Source of the DNA: Tetramitus jugosus
Lineage: Eukaryota > Heterolobosea > Eutetramitea > Acrasida > Vahlkampfiidae
Direction: 5' to 3'
DNA length: 64,000 bases
Assembly (NCBI GenBank): GCA_937625935.1
Contig: OW569359.1
Coordinates: forward strand, 310,001 to 374,000
The position numbers and the translations under genes were made by a program. Shown here one piece after another: positions 31,492-41,132 of the stretch. The notes below the pieces were generated by a model. It was not told the origin of the DNA. It worked only from the letters and a program-made list of their open reading frames with translations, and did not search any database. Every line of letters begins with the position of its first letter. Positions within the stretch are counted from its first letter, which is position 1.

Positions 31492-31574
31492 CGCACTCTG
31501 TAGGATTTGAACCTACGCACGGTTTCCCGTACCTGATTTCTAGTCAGGCTCCTTGACCGCTCGGACAAGAGTGC
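31492..31574 (-). tRNA. tRNA-Ser (AGA)
   Basis: An 83-nt class II tRNA. The acceptor GCACTCT pairs with AGAGTGC and the discriminator is G. The anticodon stem CCTGA/TCAGG has the loop CTAGAAA (anticodon AGA), and a long variable arm (TACGGGAAACCGTG) follows. The T-loop is TTCAAAT. A TTTT tract follows on the minus strand. There is no intron. Confidence 0.95.
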
Positions 31575-31602
31575 TTGATGCTCAGATTCAACTTATAATT
31601 AT

Positions 31603-31618
31603 ACCATTCTAATCTGCA
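31603..31618. repeat. Target-site duplication of LINE copy 1 (second copy at 33228-33243)
   Basis: The 16-bp sequence accattctaatctgca occurs just before the LINE 5' junction and again directly after its poly(A). The outermost A of the second copy could belong to the tail. Its near edge leaves 28 bp to tRNA-Ser nucleotide 1. Confidence 0.85.
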
Positions 31619-33189
31619 TTCTTAACAGGTTGAAGGTGTTGAGACTGGGGCCAGCTCAGGTTGCCAGGGTCGTGAACACTTGTATTCACCCAATCTTTCT
31701 CTATGCATCGGAGTTTACCAACTGGCCAAAAAGGTGGCTTAACGAGGTAAATGGCATGGGACGTAAAGCTGTGAAGTACGGATCAAGAGCCTTGAAGAGG
31801 TACCCGTCGGCACTTCTCGCTATCGGCCGGGAAAGTGGTGGAATTGGACTGTGCGAGTTCAAGGAGTCCCTCACCACTAGGATTGCCGCGTTCATATTCG
31901 GAATGCTACAAGGGAAGAGAGACGCGGAAGCGCGTACACTGTTGTTGGATACGCTTGATGATGTCAAGCAAAATCACCTACTCACCCAATTGAGTATCTT
32001 CCAATCCTGCAACAGGCTGGATCAAGTTAAGAAATCATACTTGGTTTGGTGTGCAAAGCTCCTACATGAATCCAACATCACCATCGGTGATGCATCTCTG
32101 CATGAGTGTCAAGGATGCAATGTAGCTTTTCACCTCCCCTTGAGTGAAGCTAGAGTTCTCAAGGCAAACGGAGTACACAGAAATGAACAGCTATATCAAG
32201 AAGGCAGCATCATGTCTTATGAGAAAGCTAAAAGTCTCTACGGTCTAAAAGGCTTGGGACCAAAGAAATACCGACACGTACAGTTCTATATGGAACTGTC
32301 GGGCGCTCCTTGCGCCCGGGTGAATATACCAATGACCGAAATCGTTCACGAACTCTTCATCGATGGAGTCCGAACCGTGGATATCCATGCTAAGAGCCAC
32401 CTGGCTAACTTCCATCGACATAAAAGAGAGAAGGAGGTCTTGAGAAACAGTACGTGGTGGCTTGATGCAGAACTCACAAAGTGGAGTGGGTGGAATACAT
32501 TTCTGAAGTGTCCCTTTGGCCTCGACAGAAGAGAACTTTGGTTTTACCATCAGGTGAGGAGTGGCACCTTGCATACTCTTTCAGTGATGCAGAGTTTATA
32601 TGGTGGTTTTCGTGGCACGACGTGTACTTGTTGTGGAGAAGAAGATGATACAATCATTCATCTCCTAGTTGAGTGTTCATCCGCACAAGAGGCCAGAAAG
32701 AGAATGTGTATGTCATTGAGCGATAGACTCAACAAATTAAGGCTGCCAAAAGACACAAAGGTGGAAGTCTGGTTCGACAGTTACTTGTACTGTAATGGTA
32801 GCTTGATCAAAAGAAATGCTGCCATGTCTTCACATGATATTTTGGCTGGTCTGATGGGGAAGGAAGTAGAGGCAAGGGAGGACATTCTCAATGCTCTCAT
32901 CAAGACGGGATGCAAAAAGAAGATCGCAGAAAAAAGGACTGCGAGTGTAATCGACTGCACCAAGAGAGAGTGTGTTAAGGAGCTGCACAAGCTGTTCATT
33001 AGGTCTAAGGAGAGGTGGAGGGAAACGATGCTCTGCACCGTGCCGGTGCAGAGCAACACAACAACTACCAGTCCCCATGGACTTGACAGGGCAAGGGAGT
33101 GACCTAGCACTCTGCACCGTGCCGGTGCAGAGCAGCATCACTCCCAGTAACAAGGTGAAATGAATAAAGAGGCAACTCATGTTGTATGG

Positions 33190-33227
<38 letters not shown>
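31619..33227 (+). mobile_element. 5'-truncated LINE, copy 1 at tRNA-Ser (subfamily A)
   Basis: This non-LTR retrotransposon begins inside the region after the RT domain and ends with a 39-40 nt poly(A) (33189-33228). The body up to 33188 is bounded by the 16-bp duplication. The open frame 31619-33102 (about 490 codons) reads ILNRLKVLRLGPAQVARVVN and continues to the Cys/His cluster CTCCGEEDDTIIHLLVEC. It is homologous along its length to the C-terminal part of the intact LINE at 49639-53472. It has no in-frame stop and the longest A tail in the window, so it is recent. The 3' region carries a perfect 23-nt hairpin twice (33031-33053 and 33110-33132), and the end is GTTGTATGG before the tail. 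Confidence 0.9.
33031..33132 (+). repeat. Duplicated perfect hairpin in LINE 3' region
   Basis: Two identical 23-nt palindromes (33031-33053 and 33110-33132) have 10-bp arms CTCTGCACCG/CGGTGCAGAG and the loop TGC. The first is inside the coding frame and the second just after the stop at 33102. Comparable hairpins of unrelated sequence occur at the ends of the other LINEs. Confidence 0.8.
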
Positions 33228-33230
<3 letters not shown>

Positions 33231-33250
33231 ATTCTAATCTGCAGGTGGTG

Positions 33251-35371
33251 GGAGGAAGTTCCGTGATATTAGAGAGAAACTCTCGATTATCAGAGGGGTG
33301 ATTGACTCGGCCAACCGGCATGACAAACAACTGTATCTGTTGTTAACCGACATCTCTAAAGCCTTCGATTCGGTGCCACATAATGCAATCGAAGCGGTGT
33401 ATAGGTTCTTTGGTTTCCCGGAAGGAATTGTAAGACTTGTGAGTGGAATGGTTAGAGACAATTTTGCGCGAGTGCTTACGTCATCCTTGTCACGGAGGTT
33501 CCATATAGGTAAGGGAACGAGACAGGGTGATTCCCTCTCACCAACAACATATGTGCTGGTACATCAAACAGTGCTGATGTATGTTAACAAAAGAATGGAT
33601 GGATACAGGGCTATGTCACAAAGGCTGTGGAATGCTGCATATGTAGATGACTGCAACTTGTTCGCTGAGTCCAGAGCAGACATAGAAAGAGCTGCAGAAG
33701 CGATGTCCTCAGTTCTCGGATCACTTAGGATGACCATGCATCCTGACAAGCTGGAACTGTATGTGAGAAAGTCGGAAGACGACAATTGTCATGACATAGC
33801 GGTGAATGATAATTTGGTAAAAGCGCGAAATCGGAGAGAAGTGTTCAGAGCTCTAGGTCTGTTCACCAATCTTCAGGGTGATACTAAGAAACCGTGAGCA
33901 AGCTTGGCAGAAGGCTCAAAGGGTGGTTGTCAGGCTGAAGTTGATGAAACTGACATCTAGACAAGTGAGCAGAGTTGTCAACACTTGCATTCACCCGATA
34001 TTCACATATGCCTCTGAGTTCACAGACTGGTCAGCAGAATGGTTTGATAAAGTAAATTTGCTGGGCAGAAGTCTAGTGAGGCATGGATCTACTGCTATGC
34101 CGCGATTTCCAGTGGATCTTCTCTCAATAGGAGACGAAAAGGGGTTGATGGGCTTGAGGGACATCGAGGAGACCATCACGACCCGTACTTCGTGGTTCGT
34201 GTACTCGATGATAATTGGGAAGAGGGACACCGAGGCTAGACAACTGTTTCTTGGCACGCTTGAGGAAATCAAGCAAACACAAACATTCCAAAATGAGAAT
34301 GTATTCCAGTCAAGAAACAGGCTTGAATTTGTCAAGCACTCCTACCTCAAGTGGTGTGCATGCAGAATGCACAAGCATGAAATACGTGTCACCAAAACTA
34401 ATCCCTGTGATAGTTGTTGGTTGGCCAGGTATGTACCAAGTGCAATTCTCAAGAAGCTCTACAAGGCAGGTATCACAAGCCGTGAGCAACTAATGGTGGA
34501 CGATCACCCACTGTGTCTGAAGGAATTTAAACATATTTTTCCCTCCTGCAAGGTCGGAGCAATGTCGTTTGAGGTGCTGAAAGTGTTAATATCCCAAATG
34601 AGTGGGTGTGGATGCGAAGGGAAGAGGTCCATCGAAGGTGCAGAGCCGGACTTGTACAAAGGAAATCTGCATGTGGAAAGTAGATCGCATCTACAGTCGC
34701 TGTTTGATCAAATACCCCATGGTATAGACAGGAAGCTGGAATGGTTTCATGCACAGGTACGCAGTGGAACACTCCACACAGCAGAAGTTGTACAATATCT
34801 ATACAACACTGGTGAGGAACAGATCATGTGCAGCTGGTGTCAGAGTGAGCCCGAAAGTGTGCTACATTGTTTGATCAGGTGTCCAAGGGCCATTATGATT
34901 AGAAGGCAATTGGCTGTGAAAGTGGGGCATGAGCTCAAGAATATGGGAATTCCGGACTCTGCCTACGCCAATGTTTGGTTTGATGAGGTGCGACTGAAGG
35001 AAGGAAAGGTTGTGAGGCAACCAATCAAAAAGTCTAGCCGTGAACTGCTGCAAGGAATGATGGGCATAGAAACGGACGCCATCATGGAGGTCGCTGAGGG
35101 TCTTATGTCTGGAGGAATGAAGAAGCCACTGGCACAGAAGAAAGCCAAAACATATGTGAATAGTGTCAAGAGGAGATGTCTTAAGACTCTCCACCACCTG
35201 TTCACTACAACGAAGGATAAATGTAATCAACGGCCATGACCCTCTCCGAGAATCATTGCCTACCAACTGGTAACTAACCAGGGCCTACGCTCTTCGAGCG
35301 TAGGCAAGTGAATAAGCAAGACAATAAAAAGAGCAACCGAAATGGTTGTATTTAAAAAAAAAAAAAAAAAA
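33251..35371 (+). mobile_element. 5'-truncated LINE, copy 2 at tRNA-Ser (subfamily B), broken
   Basis: The element starts in the RT domain (GGGRKFRDIREKLSII) and contains KAFDSVPHN, GTRQGDSLSPTTYV and the YVDD catalytic box. It then frameshifts near 33890 between the frames 33298-33897 and 33878-35239. The C-terminal Cys/His cluster (CSWCQSEPESVLHCLIRC) is present. A 12-bp duplication, ctgcaggtggtg, lies at 33239-33250 and 35372-35383, and the tail is 18 A (35354-35371). A 23-nt hairpin lies at 35283-35305, and GGTTGTAT precedes the tail. Protein divergence from the copy at 31619-33227 is large, so a separate subfamily is present. Confidence 0.88.
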
Positions 35372-35383
35372 CTGCAGGTGGTG

Positions 35384-35815
35384 ATATGGAACTTATCGGC
35401 AAGCCGTGTGATGAGGCATTTCTTGCAAGCATTCCTCGAGGAGTTCAGAGGGAATTGGTTGTAACGGTGAGGGATGTTAGAATTGACAATCCTAACATCA
35501 GAGAAGGTCTGACGGAAGAGCTTAAGAAGGCTAGAGCTGAAGCAATTGGTACGAACAAGAATTGGTGGTTGGAATCTGAAATGTCGAAGGAAACAACCAC
35601 GAAATGTCAAGCGATCCTCTGAAGGACTGTTAGAGGGACTAATGGGCAAAGAGGGGGACTTTAGGAAAGAACTATTGGATGAAATTGTGCGCTCCGGCAG
35701 GAAACAAAGGGAAGCAGAGAAGGTGATAAGAGGTATGGTGGATTCCATGAAGAGGGCCTGTGTCAAGGCACTTCACAAGTATATTAATTCTGTGGTGAAG
35801 AGGAGTGAAGCACTG
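35384..35815 (+). mobile_element. LINE relic, copy 3 at tRNA-Ser, internally deleted
   Basis: The fragment reads MELIGKPCDEAFLAS, DNPNIREGLTEELKKARAEAIG and WWLESEM in one frame. It then jumps, after a deletion of roughly 150 codons, to GLLEGLMGKEGD and VDSMKRACVKALHKYINSVVKR in another. These match separate parts of the intact LINE C-terminus (NPNVREGLVEHF, LAGLMGKEDDQ, NAMKRSCIKRLYKVWKDSVAKR). It has no poly(A), no stop at its usual place and no 3' hairpin. It is the oldest and farthest of the three insertions at tRNA-Ser and runs in frame into the BTB gene. Confidence 0.8.
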
Positions 35816-35941
35816 CTCAGCACCTGGCCGCCCGATTCTGACTTCGATGGTGCTCAATGCATGACCGCGAAATTTCTTGACTATCCGATCTACTTCAACT
35901 TCTCGCGAACAACACAGAGAGAACAAAAAGCAGACTACTCG

Positions 35942-37318
35942 ATGACCAGAAAGAAGCGTATTGTGAAGAAAACGGGAAAAACAGAGTTGCCTTTGGATTC
36001 AAAGTCAAGTCTAGAAACTCAACAACTTCTCTGTGATGTTCGATTTGTTTGGTTGAGCGAGGGGTTGGTCGACAAGGAAAATTGTGACACCAGTACTTGC
36101 GATGGTGGTAGTAGTACTGTGAAGGAATTGATGGCAAATCGAACGAAATTGGCTCAGGGATGTCCAGTGTTTCGATCCATGTTTACGAGCAACATGCGAG
36201 AGAGTCAGTCAGAAACCATGATTGACATTGTCATTCACAACTACTCCTATGACTCCTTTCATGCCTTCATCAACTATTTATACACTGGAGCGATAAAGAT
36301 AACTACTGGCAATGCTGTTGAGTTGTTGGCCATTAGTTCCGAATATATGACGAATGACTTGAGAGATCGGTGCTCGTCGACAATCTTGTCGCTAGTAGAC
36401 TATGAATCATCATTGTGTCAAATGTTTGATCTTGTGGGCAAGTTTGACTCCGCACTGGAGAAACAACTATTGAACTTGATTGCGAATCATACTCAAACCG
36501 TAATCCAAAGTCGTGCCTTCCTGGAATTAACTGAGGAATCCGTACATCTAATATTGAGTAACAAGATCTTGGCGATTAATTCTGAAGTTCACTTGTTAAG
36601 GGCAGTGATTGCTTGGGCACACTATCAACTCTATGGAACAGAACTTGCAATCAAGGAACTGGCACTTGAAAATGAAGAGGAATATTTGTCTGATGAAGTG
36701 TTATCCAAGGCAGAGGATTTGATTGGTTTGATTCACTTTGATGTTCTAGATACAGTGTATCATAAGAAACTCCAGGAGTTTGTTGGTACACAGGATCGAG
36801 ATCGTACATGCCTTCGAACCGTTCCATTCAACAAGATGTTTCTCGAATCCTCCTTTGGGGAGGATCATTGGGTAATCAAACACAGTGCCTCGACTTGGCG
36901 ATCCTATCCTCTACCACCTATCACTATCAAAGGTGCACAAGTGTTTGCTCTATCATTTACCATCGACGAGTGTGACCATCACAGTAATGTTCGCATCGGG
37001 TTGTTGTCCACACCAAACCAGTATCGCTATTGGTTCTACGGCTATAACGGAGGCTTCTATATTGGGGTAATGATGAACGCAAATCTCAAGTTTGGAAGAG
37101 GAGATCGCGTGACTCTTCTTGTGGACCACAAAAACCAAAGGATGGCCCTCTTCAGGGATGATAGCGATTTGGACCAGATTTTCTATTGCCAAAAGAAATC
37201 CTTACCATTTGACGCCACATTCAGGCCATTTGTGGAGCTCTATTCTCCTGGAGATTCTGTCCGCATTCACAAGACTATTAGCTCTGCTGCCCTCCACAGA
37301 ATTGCAGCGAACTATTAA
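35942..37318 (+). CDS. BTB-BACK-SPRY-like domain protein
   Basis: Starting at the ATG at 35942 gives 458 aa. The BTB domain begins at LLCDVRFVWL and includes CPVFRSMFTSNMRES, VIHNYSYDSFHAFINYLYTG and LLAISSEYM. A BACK-type helical region follows (SRAFLELTEESVHLILSN, EVHLLRAVIAWAHYQL). The last 160 residues (HWVIKHSASTW to FVELYSPGDSVRI) look like a SPRY/B30.2 sandwich. Such proteins are usually cullin-3 substrate adaptors. The frame stays open upstream to 35546 through the tail of a LINE relic; an alternative ATG at 35861 would add 27 residues, and the fused frame lacks an ATG further up. Whether LINE-derived codons are ever translated cannot be told. Confidence 0.75.
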   Translation: MTRKKRIVKKTGKTELPLDSKSSLETQQLLCDVRFVWLSEGLVDKENCDTSTCDGGSSTVKELMANRTKLAQGCPVFRSMFTSNMRESQSETMIDIVIHNYSYDSFHAFINYLYTGAIKITTGNAVELLAISSEYMTNDLRDRCSSTILSLVDYESSLCQMFDLVGKFDSALEKQLLNLIANHTQTVIQSRAFLELTEESVHLILSNKILAINSEVHLLRAVIAWAHYQLYGTELAIKELALENEEEYLSDEVLSKAEDLIGLIHFDVLDTVYHKKLQEFVGTQDRDRTCLRTVPFNKMFLESSFGEDHWVIKHSASTWRSYPLPPITIKGAQVFALSFTIDECDHHSNVRIGLLSTPNQYRYWFYGYNGGFYIGVMMNANLKFGRGDRVTLLVDHKNQRMALFRDDSDLDQIFYCQKKSLPFDATFRPFVELYSPGDSVRIHKTISSAALHRIAANY

Positions 37319-37428
37319 TCAACAAATTCGAGTGCATATCGATGTAACATCACCAAGGTCAGATGGATTGTCCTTGACGCCGAAAAAAGCACTGAATAAA
37401 AACAAAACTTGAGCTGTCCTGAGTGTTT

Positions 37429-39084
37429 TTATTCACTACAGAGGATCATTGTATCAACGAATGTCAGAGAAGTAGTTTGTTTGAGCATTTTCCTGCCCAT
37501 CTCTCCAAGATGTTGTTCGTTCATCTTCAACGAGATGATAATTTCTTGGTTTCTGTATGTTGAGCAAATTGACGCGACAGTCCACTTCTTTGCTATTCTC
37601 GGCATAGACAACTGAGTGGGTGCAAACACACTGTGAGTATCCTCGCGCATGGTTGTATTCTTCTCTAAAATCATATAGTTATCATTGTCTCCAAACATGT
37701 ACACGCCATTGCTTTGACTTACGATCGCAGTCGTGTATTCACAACAGAATACTCCTGTAATTGGCTCAGAAAAATCGACCTTACGAGGAGGAGTGACATG
37801 AATACTACCACCGTGAGAGCATTGACCGAAATTGTTGTTTCCACACATAAAAACTTCTCCGTTCTCTGTCAAGAATGCACTATGATCTGATTTGGTCGAT
37901 ATCTGGATTACCTTTGCCTTAATCGGTATGATTGTTGGTTTCGTGACACGCTTGTTTAGCTTGTCGAGCCCTAGTTGACCTAGACTATTCTTTCCAAAGC
38001 CATAGACTGTTCCTTGACGTGTCAAACAGAGTGTGTGATCACTACCACATCGAACATCAACAATAAATGCCTCTTCGTCCTGTTCAAACTCAATCTTTTT
38101 AGGAACACACACTCTGCTCAAATCGCCCAAGCCCAGTTGGCCAAACTCTGCCAGACCACAACTGTACGCAGATCCATGTTGAGTAATAAATATCGTATGT
38201 CCATTGCCTGTTGCAATCTTGACAATGGTTTCTCCTTCTTGCAGAAACGTTTCCGAGTGAACCTTGGTGGGGAACATGCAATCTACGGTGAGTGAAGTGG
38301 CCAATTGACCACCAGCGTTTGATCCTTGGCCAAAACAGACTCCATTCTTGGACAGATACATTGTGTGAGCACCAATGTACAAATCTGATGCCGTCTCTAC
38401 TTGCACAATCTCTTCTCCATCGAACGAAGGTGTAGGAGAGACACTATAGAATGAATTCAATGATTCAAGTTGAGCAACATTCCACAATGGAAACGATTCC
38501 AGATCCATGTTCGGTATGCGCAACACATTGGCACTTGCATCACTCAAATACACGTGGTACCGATTGGATGTCATGTGATGAGCCTGGTGGGGAATTTCTG
38601 TAACCTTGTGATAATATTTATGAATAGTACTACTGCTGTTCACACTGGCATCATCACCAGCTGGATTATTATTATTATTATTATTATTATTATTGTTCAT
38701 GTTGGCCATGACATGAGAAAAGGGACATGCATTACCCTTGAAACAACCACTCTTTGAAAAAAAGAATTTACAAGTCATGTTCTTCCGATAGTCTATTGTT
38801 GTTGTTGTTGTTGTTGTAATAGTAGTAGCAGTAGCAGAGGTAGAGTTATTGTGGTTGTTAATGAGGAGAGGATCATGAGAAAAGCGACAATTGTCACCGT
38901 ACATGCATGAACCATTGCGTTGATAGAAACGACATGGGATAGTTTTGGAGGAGACATAGGAGAGAGGTTGTTGTTGTGGTTGTGGTTGTGGTTGACTACT
39001 ACTGATATTGCTATTCGTGTTGGTCGTGTTGGTTTTGAGGTCATTTTTGGTGACGAGCAAAAGTTTATATTGATCTAGTGTCAT
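37429..39084 (-). CDS. CCCH zinc-finger and RCC1-repeat protein
   Basis: A 551-aa protein. Two CCCH fingers lie near the N-terminus: CRFYQRNGSCMYGDNCRFSH (about 51-70) and CKFFFSKSGCFKGNACPFSH (about 104-123), both C-x7/8-C-x5-C-x3-H. Between and after them are Thr and Asn homopolymers from TTG and ATT microsatellites. RCC1 blades run from about 230 to 500 (CFGQGSNAGGQLAT, SCGLAEFGQLGLGD, GFGKNSLGQLGLD, MCGNNNFGQCSHG). CCCH fingers usually bind RNA, so this may be an RNA-linked scaffold. It is transcribed away from the DDHD gene. Confidence 0.8.
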   Translation of the reverse strand: MTLDQYKLLLVTKNDLKTNTTNTNSNISSSQPQPQPQQQPLSYVSSKTIPCRFYQRNGSCMYGDNCRFSHDPLLINNHNNSTSATATTITTTTTTTIDYRKNMTCKFFFSKSGCFKGNACPFSHVMANMNNNNNNNNNNNPAGDDASVNSSSTIHKYYHKVTEIPHQAHHMTSNRYHVYLSDASANVLRIPNMDLESFPLWNVAQLESLNSFYSVSPTPSFDGEEIVQVETASDLYIGAHTMYLSKNGVCFGQGSNAGGQLATSLTVDCMFPTKVHSETFLQEGETIVKIATGNGHTIFITQHGSAYSCGLAEFGQLGLGDLSRVCVPKKIEFEQDEEAFIVDVRCGSDHTLCLTRQGTVYGFGKNSLGQLGLDKLNKRVTKPTIIPIKAKVIQISTKSDHSAFLTENGEVFMCGNNNFGQCSHGGSIHVTPPRKVDFSEPITGVFCCEYTTAIVSQSNGVYMFGDNDNYMILEKNTTMREDTHSVFAPTQLSMPRIAKKWTVASICSTYRNQEIIISLKMNEQHLGEMGRKMLKQTTSLTFVDTMILCSE

Positions 39085-39213
39085 GTGTAAAGTTAAGATA
39101 TATATTCTTGTTGTTGATGTTGTTAGTTGGATTTGTTGTTGTGTTGTTTGTTACTCAGGATTTTATGTGTTTATGTGAATAATTATTGGTACTCTTGGAA
39201 CTCTGGTCCGCCG

Positions 39214-40653
39214 ATGGAGGATCAAAATGGAGTTGAATACAGACTTTCAACTCTGAGCTGGAACTCTGTATTCCAGTTTCTCCTTCTGTTTTGGCGCCAA
39301 AATTTTCAACATGTTCGATGGAACATCAAATATTTTGACAAGGGAGAAAACAACCAACCAACAAGCATGACAGACTCACCTTCTATTCAGCACCACCATC
39401 TTCTCATTGTTATCCCTGGTATGGGTGCTCGATCCTCAGATGACAAACAAGTTCTCCCCAAGCAAATTCCCTTCTCTGAATGGTTCAGTACGCGTCATTG
39501 CTGCTCTCAACTGCAATCATGCATGGAAAACGAGTTGAAACTCATTCAAAAGTACAGCCAACAATTCAAGTGTCCTCTACCACACTCTCACTATGGACAA
39601 CATGATGACATGATGTTCCAAGTGGGTTCAATAGACTATTCTTCAAGTGTTCGATCAGAGCACGGTATGGACAAGTTGTTGGGTATGGTGACTCCAAAGA
39701 CGGGTGTTCCTTATTTGAGACAAGTGGCCAATCAGACGTGCATTGATGTGTTGGCCTATGTGAGCAGTGAGACGATTTCGGCTCAAGTGAGACAGGTTGT
39801 TACAAGGGAGGCCAATCGAATCTATCATGAATTTTGTGAGAAGAAGAGGAATTTGGGCGATCAGCAGCAGCAGCAGCAGCAACAAGTGATCAAGGTGTCC
39901 ATTGTGGCTCATTCGTTGGGAACAGTAGTCGCCTATGATTTGCTCAAGCAAATGGAGAATGTGCAACAGGAGGAGCAAGAGGAAAGGATGAACACTTTGT
40001 CATCGACAGACGAACAACCGCACCAACAACGAGAAAGCAATGGTCAGAATGGTTATAAGATGTTGGATTTCCAGGTCGATAATTTGTTCCTATTGGGTTC
40101 ACCACTGGGACTATTCTTGGCGATGAGAGAAGGTGCAAAAAACATGTCTGGAGATGTTGTCAATTCTAATCTGATACCTACTCAATCGAATCAATTATTG
40201 TTGAATTCCAAGGTGTATCATATATATCATCCCTACGATCCTGTGGCTTACCGTATCGAGCCACTACTTGATTCGAGAATGGCTGATATTAATTCCGTTG
40301 GTCTCGCTGCGCTGGATCTGAAGAAGATTTTACAGCAAAAAGCCACAGAACTTGGCACGATAAAACCAAGTGAACTTGAGATGAAATGGAATTCACTTCT
40401 TAATGACATGTACAATGGTGTTCAGAGCGTTCAGTCGCAATTTTCCTTTAAGAGTGGCAGTTCATCCGAGGATGCCGTAAAGAAAAATCAAATTGATCAG
40501 GTTCTCTCTGAATTTGGTGAAAGAATCGATTATGTATTACCTGCTGACACTGTATTGAATGAGTACTTGGTTAGCACGGAAGTTCACTTAAAGTATTGGA
40601 TGAGTCCTGTTATTGCACACTTCATCATTCAAAAGCTGGGATTCCTTCAATAA
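39214..40653 (+). CDS. DDHD-domain phospholipase A1-like protein
   Basis: From the ATG at 39214 the product is 479 aa; the frame is open upstream to 39127 but without an ATG, so an upstream exon is possible. The catalytic core has HLLIVIPGMGA, the nucleophile elbow VAHSLGTVVAYDLL (GxSxG variant AHSLG) and LFLLGSPLGLFLAMREG. The DDHD signature follows (YHIYHPYDPVAYRIEPLL) and ends with RIDYVLP and HLKYWMSPVIAHFII. This matches the SEC23IP/DDHD1/DDHD2 phosphatidic-acid-preferring PLA1 group. A Gln run lies just before the elbow. It acts on phospholipids at cytosolic membrane faces in known members. Confidence 0.85.
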   Translation: MEDQNGVEYRLSTLSWNSVFQFLLLFWRQNFQHVRWNIKYFDKGENNQPTSMTDSPSIQHHHLLIVIPGMGARSSDDKQVLPKQIPFSEWFSTRHCCSQLQSCMENELKLIQKYSQQFKCPLPHSHYGQHDDMMFQVGSIDYSSSVRSEHGMDKLLGMVTPKTGVPYLRQVANQTCIDVLAYVSSETISAQVRQVVTREANRIYHEFCEKKRNLGDQQQQQQQQVIKVSIVAHSLGTVVAYDLLKQMENVQQEEQEERMNTLSSTDEQPHQQRESNGQNGYKMLDFQVDNLFLLGSPLGLFLAMREGAKNMSGDVVNSNLIPTQSNQLLLNSKVYHIYHPYDPVAYRIEPLLDSRMADINSVGLAALDLKKILQQKATELGTIKPSELEMKWNSLLNDMYNGVQSVQSQFSFKSGSSSEDAVKKNQIDQVLSEFGERIDYVLPADTVLNEYLVSTEVHLKYWMSPVIAHFIIQKLGFLQ

Positions 40654-40682
40654 AGATGAAGAGCCTAGGTGATTAATCACAT

Positions 40683-41132
40683 TAAGAACGATAATATTTG
40701 TGAAATCTGGTGTTTAGAGTTTGTGGCAAAGAGAAGTTGTTTGGTGAACGAAGCGTATCCAACAGAAGTGTTCGTTCTTCAGTGTCTCTTTTTCCATGCA
40801 GCATCCCAGCGATGAATGCTGATATCTTGGACGTAAGACTCACTTTGAACTCATTGAGCCTATTCCTCCTTTGTCCCTCTCTACTGATAGCAACATTGAG
40901 GGGAATCTCTTCATGACATTTGATCCATGCTTCATACCTTGCGACCAATGCCTTCTATCTCGTTCATCCACTTCTTTGGCCAGTGTGTGAACTCCTAAGC
41001 GAACAGAAATACAGGATACACGCAAGTGTTAACAATTATGGCTTGGTGATCTAAGTTTTGCATAGAGCAACGAGCTGATGATAGGTACGTTGTGTTCCAA
41101 TGGTTGCCATATTCCAGCATGTTACTGACAAG
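40683..41132 (-). mobile_element. Old LINE relic (left part), tRNA-Tyr cluster
   Basis: Minus-strand fragments read MLLSVERDKGGIG, SLTSKISAFIAGMLHGKRDTEERTLLLDTL (compare SLTAKISAFVVEMLQGKRDTEARTLLLDTL in the intact LINE), SSLLYAKLR (RT) and LVSNMLEYGNHW. Frames are broken and intervening parts are missing. The relic was cut by a later LINE at 41133-44030: the 17-bp block agcatgtt-a/c-ctgacaag is present at both 41116-41132 and 44031-44047. Confidence 0.75.

Noticed and set aside
38667-38696. CRISPR-like or structured repeat in the CCCH-RCC1 gene
   Set aside because: It is an ATT trinucleotide microsatellite coding for Asn.
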